This document shows positions 14,457-26,804 of a stretch of 64,000 nt of DNA, piece by piece (positions within the stretch are counted from its first letter, which is position 1; each line of letters starts with the position of its first letter). Source of the stretch: Amblyornis subalaris (taxonomy: Eukaryota > Chordata > Aves > Passeriformes > Ptilonorhynchidae). Position numbers and translations under genes: made by a program. The stretch spans positions 1,364,001 to 1,428,000 of the forward strand of contig JACAXG010000069.1 in assembly GCA_018881555.1 (NCBI GenBank), read 5' to 3'. A model generated the notes under the pieces. That model worked only from the letters and a program-made list of their open reading frames with translations. It did not search any database and had not been told where the DNA came from.

Positions 14457-17400
14457 AAAACTAACTACTGGCAACAACTGATAAAGAGAGAATTGGAGGA
14501 CAGGGATATCTCTTAATGTTCCCTGCAACTAATTGTTCCCATCAGCTAAGAAAAAAGTTTAAGCCTTCACACAAAAGACAGATCCAACTGCTTTTTTTCT
14601 TAGATATTTTCACTGATGAAAACCTGAGTATATACTAAGAGAACCACCAAATACATTCCAAAACTAAAGTACAGGGATTAACTTGTTAATTCACATTAAA
14701 AAAATGGATGTGATATTCTATGTACTCAGCACATCCCTTGCCATTAAGTTTTGCTCCCTCTCATAATTTTCAAAGACTTCAAAATGCACACCCTATGATT
14801 TGCCTCATTATAAAAGACATAGTTTTATATGATATTACAATTACAGCTAAGGAGTGTTTGGCATAGATATTGGTTGGGTATTTATCTATTTAGCTCTTTT
14901 TGTTCAAGGAATACTTTCTGCAGATTTTCCTTTTGCTCTTGTTTTAACATCAGTTCCCCAAACAGAATGAATTTGGTCAGTTCCCTTAAATTCAACAAAA
15001 CATTGTTTGCTTTTTTAAAAAAATCTATCTGCCTGAGGAATTCAGAGCCCCAAATCTACTTTTTAAGAAAATATTGTCATAAGTAAGGTTTTCTGGTAAC
15101 ACAAAAAACAAGGACTTCAGGCTGGTTGAATAAACTGTGGTAATCTAAGTATTTACTTCCCTGTATTGCTCTTAATGAAAGCAGCAGAGGTGTTTCCGGT
15201 GTGATTTTACCACAGTTACATGGGAACAGGGAGCTTCAGCCAGCAGTTAACAGAGATCCTGAACATCTTTTCTTTAGCAAAGTCCGTAAGTTTCTCATTA
15301 CACGCCTTCTTCCCCTTACCCTAGCCTACTACTTGGCTCTTCACCCCAGTTTGAAGGGAAGAGTTTTTAGTTCCCTTGCAGAACTACTGGGACTCATTTT
15401 TATCTGTATTTTGGAAACACTGAAGAAAACACAATAAAAATGTTTCAAAACAGAGCAAAGTATCTTTAACGACATATATTTTGCTTAACTTTCCCAATAT
15501 AAGACAACTTCTTACAATAAGACTCTTGAATTTGTCCTGCTCTGGTTTTAAAGATTATAATTCTTATGCTTTATACCATTTCTCCTCCAATGCCTTCAGT
15601 ATCATTTGAGAAAAGAATCCCACAAAATGAGGATATATTCCAAAAACAAGTTTCTTCCCATCTTTTAATGTTATCAATACTAATTTCAATTACTACACAA
15701 ATCAGAACAAACCTTCCCTTCCTTACTGTTCTTCAATATTTCACAGACAATTGTTTCCTAGCCTATATGCTCCTCACTAGGCTGTACATGTTAAGCCCTA
15801 TTACTTGTTCCTCACAAATCAGTCCCAGCACCTTGTCTAATGTGGGGTCAATTTGTATGCAAGAATGCAGGCAGTTACTGTCCTGCTACTGAGATGTTTG
15901 AGAGCATCTGGGCAAGATATGCAAGGTGATCTTGAATACTGTTGCATTTCATTCTTGGTCAGGTCAGATATGTTTCACTTCCCAAGTGAGATTTATTGGC
16001 AGCTATTACTAGGATTTTTTTAATACTTTTTGAAGGCTTCAATTACAAACGCCTCATGTTAATTCCTACCATTTTTTTAGAAGTTGTTATGGATATGTTC
16101 CCCTAAGTTCATTAGCCATTTGCTCATTCATTAGCAGTAGCAGCACTGTATTTAAAAGAACCTGTTAACAAATTGCCTATCTCCAACTTATAAACTTGGG
16201 TCTAAAATACCCTGATTCTTTTGAAGAAACACACAATGACATGGGTGATGCCTAGATATTTTCATAAGCTGTTACAGATGAGTCCTTTTCCAATACTGGA
16301 TACTTCCAGGAATTTTCTTCAAAACTTGTATATTAAAAGCCATACCTGTTACTAAAATACATCTTTTTATCATGGCAAAGTGCACTACCATCAGTCAGAT
16401 GATAACCAAATTCATGAATGATTACTAAAATATTTCATCAGCATTTAACCCTTTTAAGCCTTTGATACTTGCCAATTTTTGAAGCATTTTATCTGTGGGA
16501 GCCAATACTTTCTCTGAGAATGAACAGATACATAGAAGAAAGGCTGCAAGTAGTACAAATAACTCTTAAATATATACACTATTCCTCACTCCTATATTCT
16601 CTATAAGCTGGTCATTTTCTTCCCTTGTCTGTTTACACGTCTTCCTCTCCTGGACAGCTTTCAACTATGTGACAATGAGGAAATCAAACACCAAAATAGC
16701 AACAGCTACATATCCTCTGCATGACAGTATAATTTCTTCCACCTTAAGGCAGTTTTCTAGCATTGAAACCAAAGCCTGTTTACTTCTTGGTGTATATTAC
16801 ACCAAAGACTTAACTCTTGCTTACATAAAACTTGCAGAAAGACCAATTTACTCACAAATAATGGTTCTATTTAGTGTTTAGAGTCCAAGCCAGCTGTATC
16901 TTTCACAGCCAAGGTAGTGACAGTAGTTGGACAGAACCCTACTTCTCAAGCAAAAGAACAGAGGAGTTCAAGCCCTTCTGCTACTTGTATTCCTACAAAT
17001 AAGAAACAAGAAAGCAAATATCTACACACATTTACTCTTTTAGGTTTAGAAGATGTTTAGAATGGTGACAAGTTTAATATTTTAAAATAAATTATCTTCA
17101 AGAGTTTTGCAAATAATTTTAATACCTGAAATCCAGTGTATTTGACACAGATCTTTCACAGTTTAATTTAAAAGCTAATACATGTATGAAGGGGTCTTGG
17201 AAATAGATATGCTCATCTGAATTGGGATGCCTGAATTCTGAGAATCATATGAGAATCAAAGGGAGAAAACTTCAACTAAAATTAGCAAATGAAGATGCAG
17301 CAATAAACACTGTGACTTCCAAAAGAGGAAAAAAATATAATTATTAGCTTCATATATTTTACGCACATCTGCAAGATATTAGCAGAGAGCTGAGAGGGCA

Positions 17401-19823
17401 ACAGCATTCATGCAAAAGTCGTGCAGGTTAGAAGCACAGCACTCTATATGCACTGCTGGCTATATAATTCAGCACACGTGAGCAGTTCCACCCACGCCCA
17501 TGGGCCCATGGAGGTGTTCGTGGCATAACCAGACGTAGTCACTAGACTACTCGTTCATTGTCACACAGCATGGAAGGGTATCACATAGCATTTATTTAGC
17601 CAAAATGGTTCATTTACAACAAAGCCTTTGGAAACATCTGTAACTGTAAATTAAACACGTCCATGAGTATCTTCCAGGGAATTGAAGCCAACTGGTACAA
17701 AATGACATGTGTCTAGGGTGGTAAACTCCTTTAGCCTGCAAAACAGAGTGGCCTCACAGAAACTGTCTTTTGGGAATGGTCCTTGGAACACTGACTACCA
17801 AACAGTGTCCAGAAATTAGCTCAGTGGTTTTGGCATCAAGTTAATCAGGACATTTTTCTGTAAAACTTTTAGTATGGACGTAGCCAAAGAAATTCAAAAT
17901 GTCCCCAGGTCCAGTCTGCAGCTACAGAGAAGAACTGCGACCCGTCAAACCATCTTCAGCTGGTAAAGGGGAAATAGTTCAACATTATGTTAATTAAAAA
18001 CAGGCAAAATTGGATCCCAAAGCTGAGGAAACAGATATTACTTTGTTACTGCAGTGCAAAGGCAGCTGTTTTTATCTCTGAGAAGAGGGTCTGGTTAAAA
18101 ACTTACATACACACAATGCAGAGAGGCAAAGAAACAACCCTATCCCAGTGCTCATAAGCTTCATGGCTACCTTACTTAACATGGTTACCTTACTCTCCCA
18201 CATCAGACAACATGGTTATGCTACTTTGAGGGAGTTGTCCTATCCTACCCTGTTTCCTCCCTCTGGCAATCAGGTCTCGGGAACAAGATGGGGACAAATG
18301 ATGCCTGAATCACCATCAACGAACAATTAGGAAATAATCATGACCTTTGCACTGCAAGATCTTAGATCTGATGAAGACACAGCCTCAGTGAAGGACGCGT
18401 CTCACATCATGGTACAAAAGGAAACACAGCCATGGCTGAGTCACATAAAGAGCGCATTTCACAAAACTGCGTTTTTGTTGGGCACGTTTCTCTGTCCTTT
18501 TGTAAACAGTTCAGGTATGCAACTTGGGCCGTATTCTATGAAATTCCCTAGGGCTATGATATTTATATTAAAATACATTTTATGACACAGCAGATTAAAG
18601 CAGGAGTTTCCACATCTCTGCACTATACAAGATTGTCCACTGTATTAGGAAACTCCACCACCGTCCTCTGGCAGATCTCTGTTTTGTTATTGTTTATAAT
18701 CTATTTTACACAAAGTAGCTTGATTAACTTATATAAACTTGGTTTTCTCTAGCAAATTTTGCATGCTTGGAAGCCAAAAATCTCTAGCTTTTTTTAACAA
18801 CTAAAAATCTACAGTGATGCCTTTTACTTGTAATAACTGATAGAAATTATACATGTTGTACAAAAATCGTTCTAATCACCAACACTTATCTACAATTATT
18901 CTACACAAGCATTTTTCTAGCTAGCCACCTTAGTGAGCGCTGCCTCCTAGCATTAATAAAAAAAAAATTCTTGACCTATTGCAATAAAGATTAATCTTAC
19001 ATTGTTATGTTGAAAATAAACCCCACATCTTCTGTGTAAGACAAATAAAACAACTTCTGTGTATTCAAGTGTTCTTGAAGCAAGCACTGATTTTATGGTG
19101 TAATTATGATGCCCAAACAAACAAAATGTGCAAACATTTTTATTATACATGAAAATTGAGACCACTTCCATAGCTGGCAATTGGTCCTTTAACCCACCAT
19201 CTATCAATGAGTGTTGAGAACTTAGGCTCAAAGATATTTTTTACACAGCAAACCAATTTCATAAATTACATTGTGACAATTCTCTAAATAGGCATAAAAA
19301 ATAAATGCTGGCAAAAATCATAGTCCACTAAAACCGCTTCTAACTCTCTAATTCTTCAGGAATTACTTTATTCTTTGACACCTGCAGTGAACATAAAATC
19401 CTGGAAAAAAACCCGCCCTGAAACTACATGAGTATCTCACGTGGCCATCTCTAATTTAACGAAGTTAGCCTATTTGAGTGAAAGAATGCAACAAGCCTGA
19501 TAAGACAGACACTATCAAGAACTGTTTAACTCAGAGCTATAAGCCTCATCTTTTGCTGTCTAGCATGCTGTCTAGTCAAGCCCCTATAAAGAAGACACAA
19601 CTACATTTGTAACAAATTTCCATTTCAAATTACTAGGTCTGAGAGAGCAAAGACTAAATACTATCAGGAATTTCAGTAAAGATGGCCTACAATCTTCTGT
19701 TCGTAAAATGCTCAGTCTTTATTAGGTTGTACTCTGGGAAATACCTAAACTCTTTAAATTCATTGAAGTCTATAAATATCTTCCATCACAATGTCTGTTT
19801 CGGATTGAGAGTGTTTCAGTTTT

Positions 19824-20328
19824 CACAGAATCACAGAATGGGTATGGCTGGAAGGGATCACAGTGGTCTGGTCCATCTCCCTGCTCAAACAGGGTCATCC
19901 CAGAGCACATGGCACAGGTTTGTGTTCAGATGGTTCTTGAGTATCTCCAGTGAGGGAAACTCCACAACCTCTCTGGTTAATCTGTTCCAGTGCTCAGTCA
20001 CTGCACAGTTCTTCCTCATGTTCAGGTGGAACCTCCTGAGCATCAGTTTCTGCCTGTTCCTCATGCCCTATTGTTGGGCACTAACAAGCAGGAGCCTGGT
20101 CCACCCTCTGACACCTCCCTGCAGACACTGACAGACATTGATGAGATCCCCTCTTCTCAAGGTTGAACAGGCCCAGCTCCAGCCTTTCCCCATAAAAGAA
20201 ACATTCCAGTCCCCTGTCTTTGTTGCCCTCCGCTGGACCCACTCCAGGACCTCCATGTCTCTCTTGTCCTGAGGTGTCCAGAAGGGGACACAACACTCCA
20301 GGTCCGGCCTCACCAGGGCTGAGCAGAG
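19824..20328 (-). mobile_element. CR1 LINE, 5'-truncated 3' part, minus orientation
   Basis: This is a fragment of a chicken-repeat-1 non-LTR retrotransposon. The plus strand opens with cacagaatcacagaatgg, the complement of the CR1 3' terminal repeat, so the element runs on the minus strand with its 3' end at 19824. The minus strand encodes the C-terminal part of CR1 ORF2: RPDLECCVPFW near 20300, then EWVQRRATK, LGLFNLEKR and RGDLINV. These pieces fall in different frames, so the ORF is frameshifted and dead. The 5' end breaks off near 20328 in unrelated T-rich DNA, as expected for 5'-truncated CR1. The 149-codon plus-strand open frame in this interval is antisense to the element. Confidence 0.93.
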
Positions 20329-20984
20329 TTAGGTTTTGCTTTTTTTTTTTAAATTTTAGTCTTTTTGATCATTGAAATCTGACACTTGAACTAGCAATTT
20401 TTTAACATTATGTAGCTCATTTATAAAACTTGGAACATGTATTTTTATAGAATGAACCAATTATACACCATAAAAAAATAACTAACTGAGACTTTAGCTT
20501 ACAAATATTAGTCCCTACACCTAGAAAGTTAGGCTGATTAAACAGAAATATGATCAGTCTACTGTGCGACATTTTTAGAGATTAATCTAAAATTTCAAGT
20601 AGGAAAAAAGAGTCAAAGGCTTTTTCAGGCACAGAAGATTCAGTTCCATGTTCCAAAAGTGCTATTTTAATATAAATACTACATTCTAAGATTTCAATTT
20701 TTTCTTTATATTAGACTAGCTAATTTCAGAATTTAAATCATGTCTTAAGTGTAATACACGGGTGTCCTCAGGTTTTGGTCTAATTATTTTACATTATGTG
20801 CTGAAGTATGGCAATAGTGAAACAGAGGTGGTGATGCAATCCACACAATTTTTCAAATACTACAACAACAGGAATTCCTATATTAAGACCACATTATCAG
20901 TGAGTCTTCCTTTTGCTGGGTCACAGGACTCAATAATTAACATCAAGGCTCTGACACTGAGTAAAGCCTCAGCTTTCATCTAAT

Positions 20985-21135
20985 TCAGATGACCTCTTCA
21001 AAGCATCATTATAAGATTTAATTGCACTAATTAACGGAGATCAGAGTCAATTAGCTATTTGGAGGCTGCACATCACATCACAAGGCACCTATGTTTGCAG
21101 TGATGCTGCATGACAGGAAATTAGATCAATTAACG
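20985..21135. promoter_or_regulatory. Candidate intronic regulatory element (homeodomain motif cluster)
   Basis: Several homeodomain core sites lie within about 120 bp: TAATTGCACTAATTAA at 21019-21034, CAATTAG at 21048-21054 and AAATTAGATCAATTAACG at 21118-21135. The sequence between them is of balanced composition and not simple-repeat. Such clustering is common in vertebrate conserved noncoding enhancers. Conservation cannot be judged from a single sequence, and AT-rich DNA produces such motifs by chance. Confidence 0.2.
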
Positions 21136-22970
21136 TAACACAACACTTGTTTTCTTCCCCAAATGTGCACCTCCAGATTTTGGATGCCTCTGTGCAAATG
21201 TTGTCAAGGCTGCTAAACCCAGCAAAAGCTCAGTAATATTAAAATTCTTAACAAACAAGAGTTACTGGGGGTTTTAGCTGTAACAAGAACTTCCAAAAAA
21301 GCACCAAGAAAAATAGTAATAAAAACACCCAACTTACCAGGGTCCTTCTCACATTCCAATAAAAAGGACCAAGCTTCCCGCACAGTTACATTTTTACCTT
21401 CAAAAGGCATTTTGGAGAAGTAAATAATAAAATAATAAACTTTTTCACACTGCAGACACCCTTCAATCTCTCTGTAAAATGCACCTTTGCCTTGCAGCTA
21501 TGCTGGACAGCAATAGCACGCACAGCACCAAGCCCTGCTTTCAGACCACGGAAGCTCCCCTTTGCAAGTGACTGCATGGCGAGAGCTGAGGCAGCACAGC
21601 CACTCATCTGCCAGTCGTGTGCTTTGCACAACATTCATTTCTTTGAATGCAGCGTAACCTTCTGTTCTCTATTAATTACAGGCTCAGTGACCAGTAGTAG
21701 AAAAAGTCTCTTCACAGTATGTATAGGCTAACAACATCAATTAAAACAGGGGTCTAACTTTCAGCTGAGCCAAAACATGCCTAAATTAATGTGATCTTCA
21801 TTCTGCTCCTTTAGAATACACACAGAAATAGAATGCTAAACTGTAACATGTATTTTGTGCTAGTACATTACAATGACCATATTTAGGTGTCCAAAAGTCT
21901 ATCTTGAAGGCTGGCCTGAGCTTTAACCACATATAGCTAAGTCATGACTTCAGACCAAGAGAAGAGTGCCTACAGTGGTGTGCTAAGTGCCAGGACATCC
22001 CAAGCCCAGTGTCACAGTAACATGGCTGCATGGCTCCTGGTCTGCCCATAGTCTTCCTGCAGCTGCCTGGAAAACACGGTGCAGACATGCTTTTCATCTT
22101 TTGATGACTTTACACATTATTTCTTACTTGATCTTACATATTATGACATGTGAATATTATAAGATATCTTAACTTTTTTGATGAGATACTGACAACTGGT
22201 TGCAGCAGAAAACTTCTGAGTGGTTTTTATTTTCTTAGTTTACATCATATGGAAATTAAGCTGGCTCATATTCTGCATATTAAACACCATATGAAGTTCT
22301 CTTGGAAGCGGGGCCCACTGAAATTCTCAAACACCAGGAAAACACTGAGATGCCACAAAACCACTGGTTTAAGGAATGAGGCTGAGTTTATAGAACTGTT
22401 ATGCAACATGACATGGATGTGAAAATGACTTGTGTACGTTTTTAATGAATAGATAACAATAAACTCAATTTTTTTTTCTGCTGATATTAATGCACATGCA
22501 TATCAATAATAATAATAAATATTAATACTGCATGATGTATTCTTATATATATAAATTTAAAAATACTGCTCATGATTCAGATTGAGTAAGGGATCAAAGA
22601 GACCTAGACAAAGCAAAGGAAGTGAGGTGAGACACCTCCAGTCACAACAATTGCACATGAATGGCTTCTGAAATGAGTAAGATGAAATACACATACTGAG
22701 CTCTAAACTGCTCACCAGCTTCTCAACTGGGGCAGAAGCCGATGGCTATGTGAAGCCTGCCAGGAAAATCAATCCTTCTCTCCTACAGGTAATCACAATC
22801 CCTGTTCCCACTAGGAAAACTGATGAAACTACATCTTTAAAAGCAGTTTGATTTCTTGACTTGAGATTATGATTGACCTTGATTATGATTGTAGGTATAA
22901 ACATACTCCAGGACACTTGCGAAACATTTATATGCAAACATTTCCATTTTTGCTTTACTAACCAAGCCTT

Positions 22971-23021
22971 CATCTCCACAAAATCTGCTCTGCATCTCCA
23001 CTGCATCTCCAGAAAATCTGC
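22971..23021. repeat. Local nested duplication (catctcca units)
   Basis: An 18-base segment at 22971-22988 recurs with one change at 23004-23021 (catctccacaaaatctgc versus catctccagaaaatctgc). Between them ctgcatctcca is tandemly doubled (22990-23000 and 23001-23011). The pattern indicates slippage or local duplication. Confidence 0.8.
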
Positions 23022-23324
23022 CAAAGCAGCAGCACTGTAGCAGGTTCTCAAAGGAGACAACCAGAAAAAAACAGCCTAGAACCTAAGTGGGACTTCTCCT
23101 TGTGAAAGTGGTACTACCTTGGTGTTGATACTGACCACAAAATAGTTTTTCTGCCAATAAAGAAAATTTAGTAAAAAACAATGAGATTAGAGTATGATAA
23201 GAAGGGTTAGGGAGAAAAGAAGGGATACAGGAACCCAGGGAAAGAACGATAGGGTCAGAACCACCACCATAAAAATCCTGCATGCTGTCTATTTACCATC
23301 ATACATTTAAAACCAAATCAAAGT

Positions 23325-23541
23325 CAGAATCACAGAAGCAATTAGGTTGGAAAAGCCCTCCAAGTCCAACCTATGACTGAACATCACCATGCCAACCAGA
23401 TCATGGCATTATGTCTGGACATAGGAGGTATTTAAGGAAGACATCCAGTCTTTCCTCAAATACCTCCAGGCACAGTGACTCCACCACCTCCCTTGCCAGC
23501 CCATTCCAGTGTCTAATCAGCCTTTCTGTGAATTCTTCCTA
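23325..23541 (-). mobile_element. CR1 LINE 3' fragment, minus orientation
   Basis: The plus strand begins cagaatcacagaa and continues as the reverse complement of a CR1 3' end (aggttggaaaagccctccaa, then a stretch ending in ccattccagtgtctaatcag and cctttctgtgaa). The 3' end of the element is therefore at 23325 and it runs leftward. It is truncated at about 23541, within the ORF2 C-terminal region. Numerous differences from a typical CR1 suggest an old copy. Confidence 0.9.
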
Positions 23542-23579
23542 GAGCAGAGCCAAGAGACAAAGTATTTAAAAACACAAAG

Positions 23580-23722
23580 CCTGCCAGAGTTCAACAAGTG
23601 TTTGGACAATGCACTCAGGTATATGGTGTGATTCTTGGTGTGACTGTGCAGGGCCAGAAATTGGACTTCAATGACTATTGTGGGTGTCCTCCAACTTAGG
23701 ATATTCTACAATCCTATAATCA
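23580..23722 (+). mobile_element. CR1 LINE 3' end, plus orientation
   Basis: The plus strand reads like the last 140 bp of a CR1 copy: ctgccagagttcaacaag, tttggacaatgcactcagg, atggtgtgattcttgg, tgcagggcca, then tccaacttaggatattcta and an imperfect terminal repeat near 23722. It is oriented opposite to the fragment just to its left, only about 38 bp away. The subfamily appears different from the left copy, because its 3' end carries the gtgtgattcttgg block. Confidence 0.88.
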
Positions 23723-24438
23723 ACAATAGTTGGGGGCTTGGTGATTATTAATTTTCCAACAACCCTTCACCCCCAGTTCAGCTGCCCCATGAAAAATGTC
23801 AAAAGTAATTAACTATAGTTTCTTGGAACATTTACTCTGGGCTTTGATCACTGGACCCAAATATCTCAGTCCAGTTCTGTGTTCCATCCTTGTCCTTGCA
23901 AAGGAACCTAAGCAGAGATGCTTTCTCACACCCAGTGAGATGTTGCTTCTCTTCTCCTTGTTAGAGCTGGGCAGAGATGAGAAGAGCAGCCACACAGCTG
24001 CACAACTGCAACAAATACAATTGACTGATCCCTACAGCAAATTTTTCCCCCCATTATTTTCTAAAACCTGAGCCAACGATTTGTGTATTCTGCTTCATTA
24101 TCAGAATCCTTACATATGTTCATGAGAACCTTTCTTAGAACAGCAGATTTCCATTATAAGTGCTTTTAAGAGAAGCTACTACTATTAAAATTCAGGGGAA
24201 ATTCACACTGAAAGGTATATTTAATCTTATTCTAAAAACTCTTTGAATGAATCAGATTACATTCACAAGTCAAACTCAGAATTCAGCTTCCACTGTTCAC
24301 ATCTGCCATTTCTGCCTGAGTGCAAAATCTTGCTCAATTTGCTCACAGTTTGCAGAACTCTACATTTTACTGAAGAAGGACTTTGGAGGATTGGGGGATA
24401 AAGAGGGAAGAATAGGGGCCTGTTAACTGGTCTTTATT

Positions 24439-24663
24439 TTCCTGAGTATTTTGGTATTTTTTATATTCCTGAATATTTTGATAGCATTTCTGCTAGGTGA
24501 TCAAAGGAAAATAGATAGTGGAATTATTTTTTTTTTCTGTATTCAAAAATAATAATTACTATAGATTGCCAAATCGTTAGAAATTTCGGAGAAGAGACAC
24601 ATGAATAGTTTTCCCCTTAACTGCAATTACTATAGATTAGTACTCCTGCTGGGAGTACTCCTG
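24439..24663. repeat. Cluster of short direct repeats
   Basis: Three pairs of direct repeats lie within 225 bp. ttcctgagtattttg (24439-24453) recurs with one change at 24466-24480. aattactatagatt occurs near 24553 and again near 24625. agtactcctg occurs twice, 15 bp apart, near 24640-24663. No known element explains them. Confidence 0.7.
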
Positions 24664-26744
24664 TTTTCCCTTTTATATTATCTAGGAGGAGCAGATCAGG
24701 TGATCAGTCCTCAAGCTTTCTCTTAATCCTCTAAAATCTCCTGTGCTTCTCAAGTTCCTCTCTCTTTTCCTTGCTGTCTTCTCCTCCCTTTATATTAAGC
24801 TGGAAAGTAGCTTCCTTCAGGATGTTATAATGTTAAACAGTCGTTACCGGCACAACTGTGTGGTTTTTCCTGTCACTAGCTGAGTTTCAGGGGCTTAAAA
24901 AAATTGAAAACAAACAATCCAGCCTACAATTAACCTCCCAACATCAAAATCCCCCCCAAACAACTGAAACAGTAACAAAAAAACTCACAAAAAACTTTCT
25001 TGGCACTATTAAGGGGATACAGCTTAGTTGAAACCAGTAGGACTTGAAAGTCTTGGGAAAATAAGGACTGTTAAATCTACTGTACACAATAAGTAAATAA
25101 ATTGCAAATAAAAAAATTAAAAATAAAATACAATTTAAAAAATACTGATTCTGAGAGATAAATAAGGTTCGGGATTTCCCTGATTACTTCTAAACTATCC
25201 CTTCCTTAGGGCCTCTCCATCACACAGAGAAGAAAGAAGACTAAAACCAAGATGAATCACACAGCTAGACTGAAGTGATTCTGTCCCAAAAGTTTTTTGC
25301 TCAAGTATACATTTCTGCACAGCAACCAGTTAAAGTCGACCTGTATGAAAGGAGCATGAACATAGGATTTCTTCTCAGAGAAAATTTTCATCCAACCACT
25401 TAAAGCATCTGTGTGTGTCATTCACTTCTTGCTATGTCTTGAATAAGATGAAGATGCTCTCAGAAAAGCTTAACCTTTCCAGAATAGCAGTAGAGGATGT
25501 CAAAGGTGATTAAGGTCTCTACGTACTAAGCCACAGATCTTCTTGTGCAAAGTGCAAATTCAAACACCAGCAAAAAGACCAGAAATTAAGACCAGCAGAA
25601 ACTTGTACGTCACAGTAAGACAATTCGTTCTTCATAAAAGCACAGATCTTTTCAGCACAGGAAAATTCATGCTGGATGTAACAAGTTTAGGCCTCTACTA
25701 CAATCTCAATCTCCTCTGAGAGCTAAAAGGGTCAAAATTTTTTATGTGATGTTATTTGTATATATTTCAGTCCCTCTGCCATTTTCTTACTTCTTTAGAA
25801 GAATTTTATTATCCAAACATCTGGATCTGTTGTTTTCTCTGTAATATAATGAACAATATTTTATGGGCCATATATTGCTGTATATGCCTGTAGAAATATT
25901 GTATATGACCTCAGTTACATACACTTTATTGGAGGTAAGAGCACAAAGTATACTGCTTATGTTCCTTACACCTGACTTTCTCATGATGAAGAGCAGGACC
26001 AGCAAAGTCTACACACACTGTAAAGGCCTGTTGAAAAACTACTCACTTCATGATCTAAACTACTTGCAATGACAGATTATCTGATTAAAGCTCCTCTAAC
26101 ATAAGTAGATAAATTTATCTTGCCTACAGGCATAAATGTGAGTGCATCTGCAAACCTACAATAATGTTTATCTATTAGTCTCTTTCACAGCTCAATAACA
26201 TGCACTAGAGAAGCATTTTAATAAATTCATCTCTCTTTTGTAGTTCAGGGGAAGGGGGGAGAGAAGGAGAAAATGCAGACATCTCTAGTTTTCGTGTAAG
26301 CCAACAATTTTAAAAGGGTCTATTACAGTACACTTGGCTCCTGACAAACTACTCGAGAACCTGTCATATGGCATGCCAAGTTCTTTTAAACCTCTGAACA
26401 GGTTTATTATTACTGCTCTACAAAGTCTGCAACAAGTCTTGGCAGACCTACCACTCAGCAAGAGGAGCACTAGACCAGATGTGTTTAGAATTCAAAAGTG
26501 CAAAGTTGCCATTTTCCATTTACAAGTCACCTTTAATCTTTTCAACTAACCTTTCAAACTATAGTCAACCCAGGGTCTTGCCTACTTTAGCAAGACAGAT
26601 AGATGGAAATATAATGAGAGAGTTCAGTTGTCAGGCTAGCTCTTCATGAGCCAAAACCACTTTTATAGCACATTAATTAGTCTTCGGTAAATGTACTGAA
26701 GACAAACTAAATGACTAAATGCTGCTGGGCAGCAGAACTACAGT

Positions 26745-26745
26745 N
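26745..26745. other. Undetermined base (N)
   Basis: This is a single n in the sequence, an unresolved base call in the assembly rather than a gap of known size. Confidence 0.99.
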
Positions 26746-26762
26746 CACAGATATACAATATT

Positions 26763-26804
26763 TCAGATGATATTCACTGCAGCACTGTCAGATGATATTC
26801 ACTG
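26763..26804. repeat. 17-bp direct repeat, two copies 25 bp apart
   Basis: tcagatgatattcactg is present at 26763-26779 and again at 26788-26804, separated by 8 bases. It lies 18 bases after the undetermined base. Confidence 0.9.

Larger units (their letters stand above)
1..19823 (-). other. ARL15 intron, distal downstream part
   Basis: This is noncoding, AT-rich sequence that I read as intron of the minus-strand ARL15 gene. No second gene, RNA gene or long interspersed repeat was recognised. Open frames here are at most 108 codons and show no family signature. It holds a GC-rich patch (1131-1320), a triple 8-mer repeat (4246-4268), A-runs (877-887, 5538-5551), a GTTT repeat (14441-14456), a TA/TG microsatellite (13555-13622) and a 14-bp palindrome (17498-17511). 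Intron status is inferred from position: the exon lies at 52.9 kb and no terminal ARL15 exon was seen. Confidence 0.7.
20329..23324 (-). other. ARL15 intron segment between CR1 copies
   Basis: This is intronic DNA with no recognised gene. It contains a block dense in homeodomain-type TAAT/ATTA motifs (20985-21135), a somewhat GC-richer stretch at 21480-21620 of unknown nature, an AAT repeat near 22508-22520, and small local duplications at 22971-23021. The open frames of up to 104 codons show no family resemblance. Confidence 0.7.

Noticed and set aside
17498..17511. 14-bp palindrome ccatgggcccatgg near a cacgtg E-box
   Set aside because: Short enough to be chance. It could be a binding site, but there is no supporting context.
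19682..20131. 149-codon open frame on the plus strand
   Set aside because: Most of it lies antisense to the CR1 copy at 19824-20328, and the translation shows no domain.
21480..21620. GC-richer segment considered as a CpG island or exon
   Set aside because: It has few CpG, no convincing splice sites and no family resemblance in the overlapping frames.
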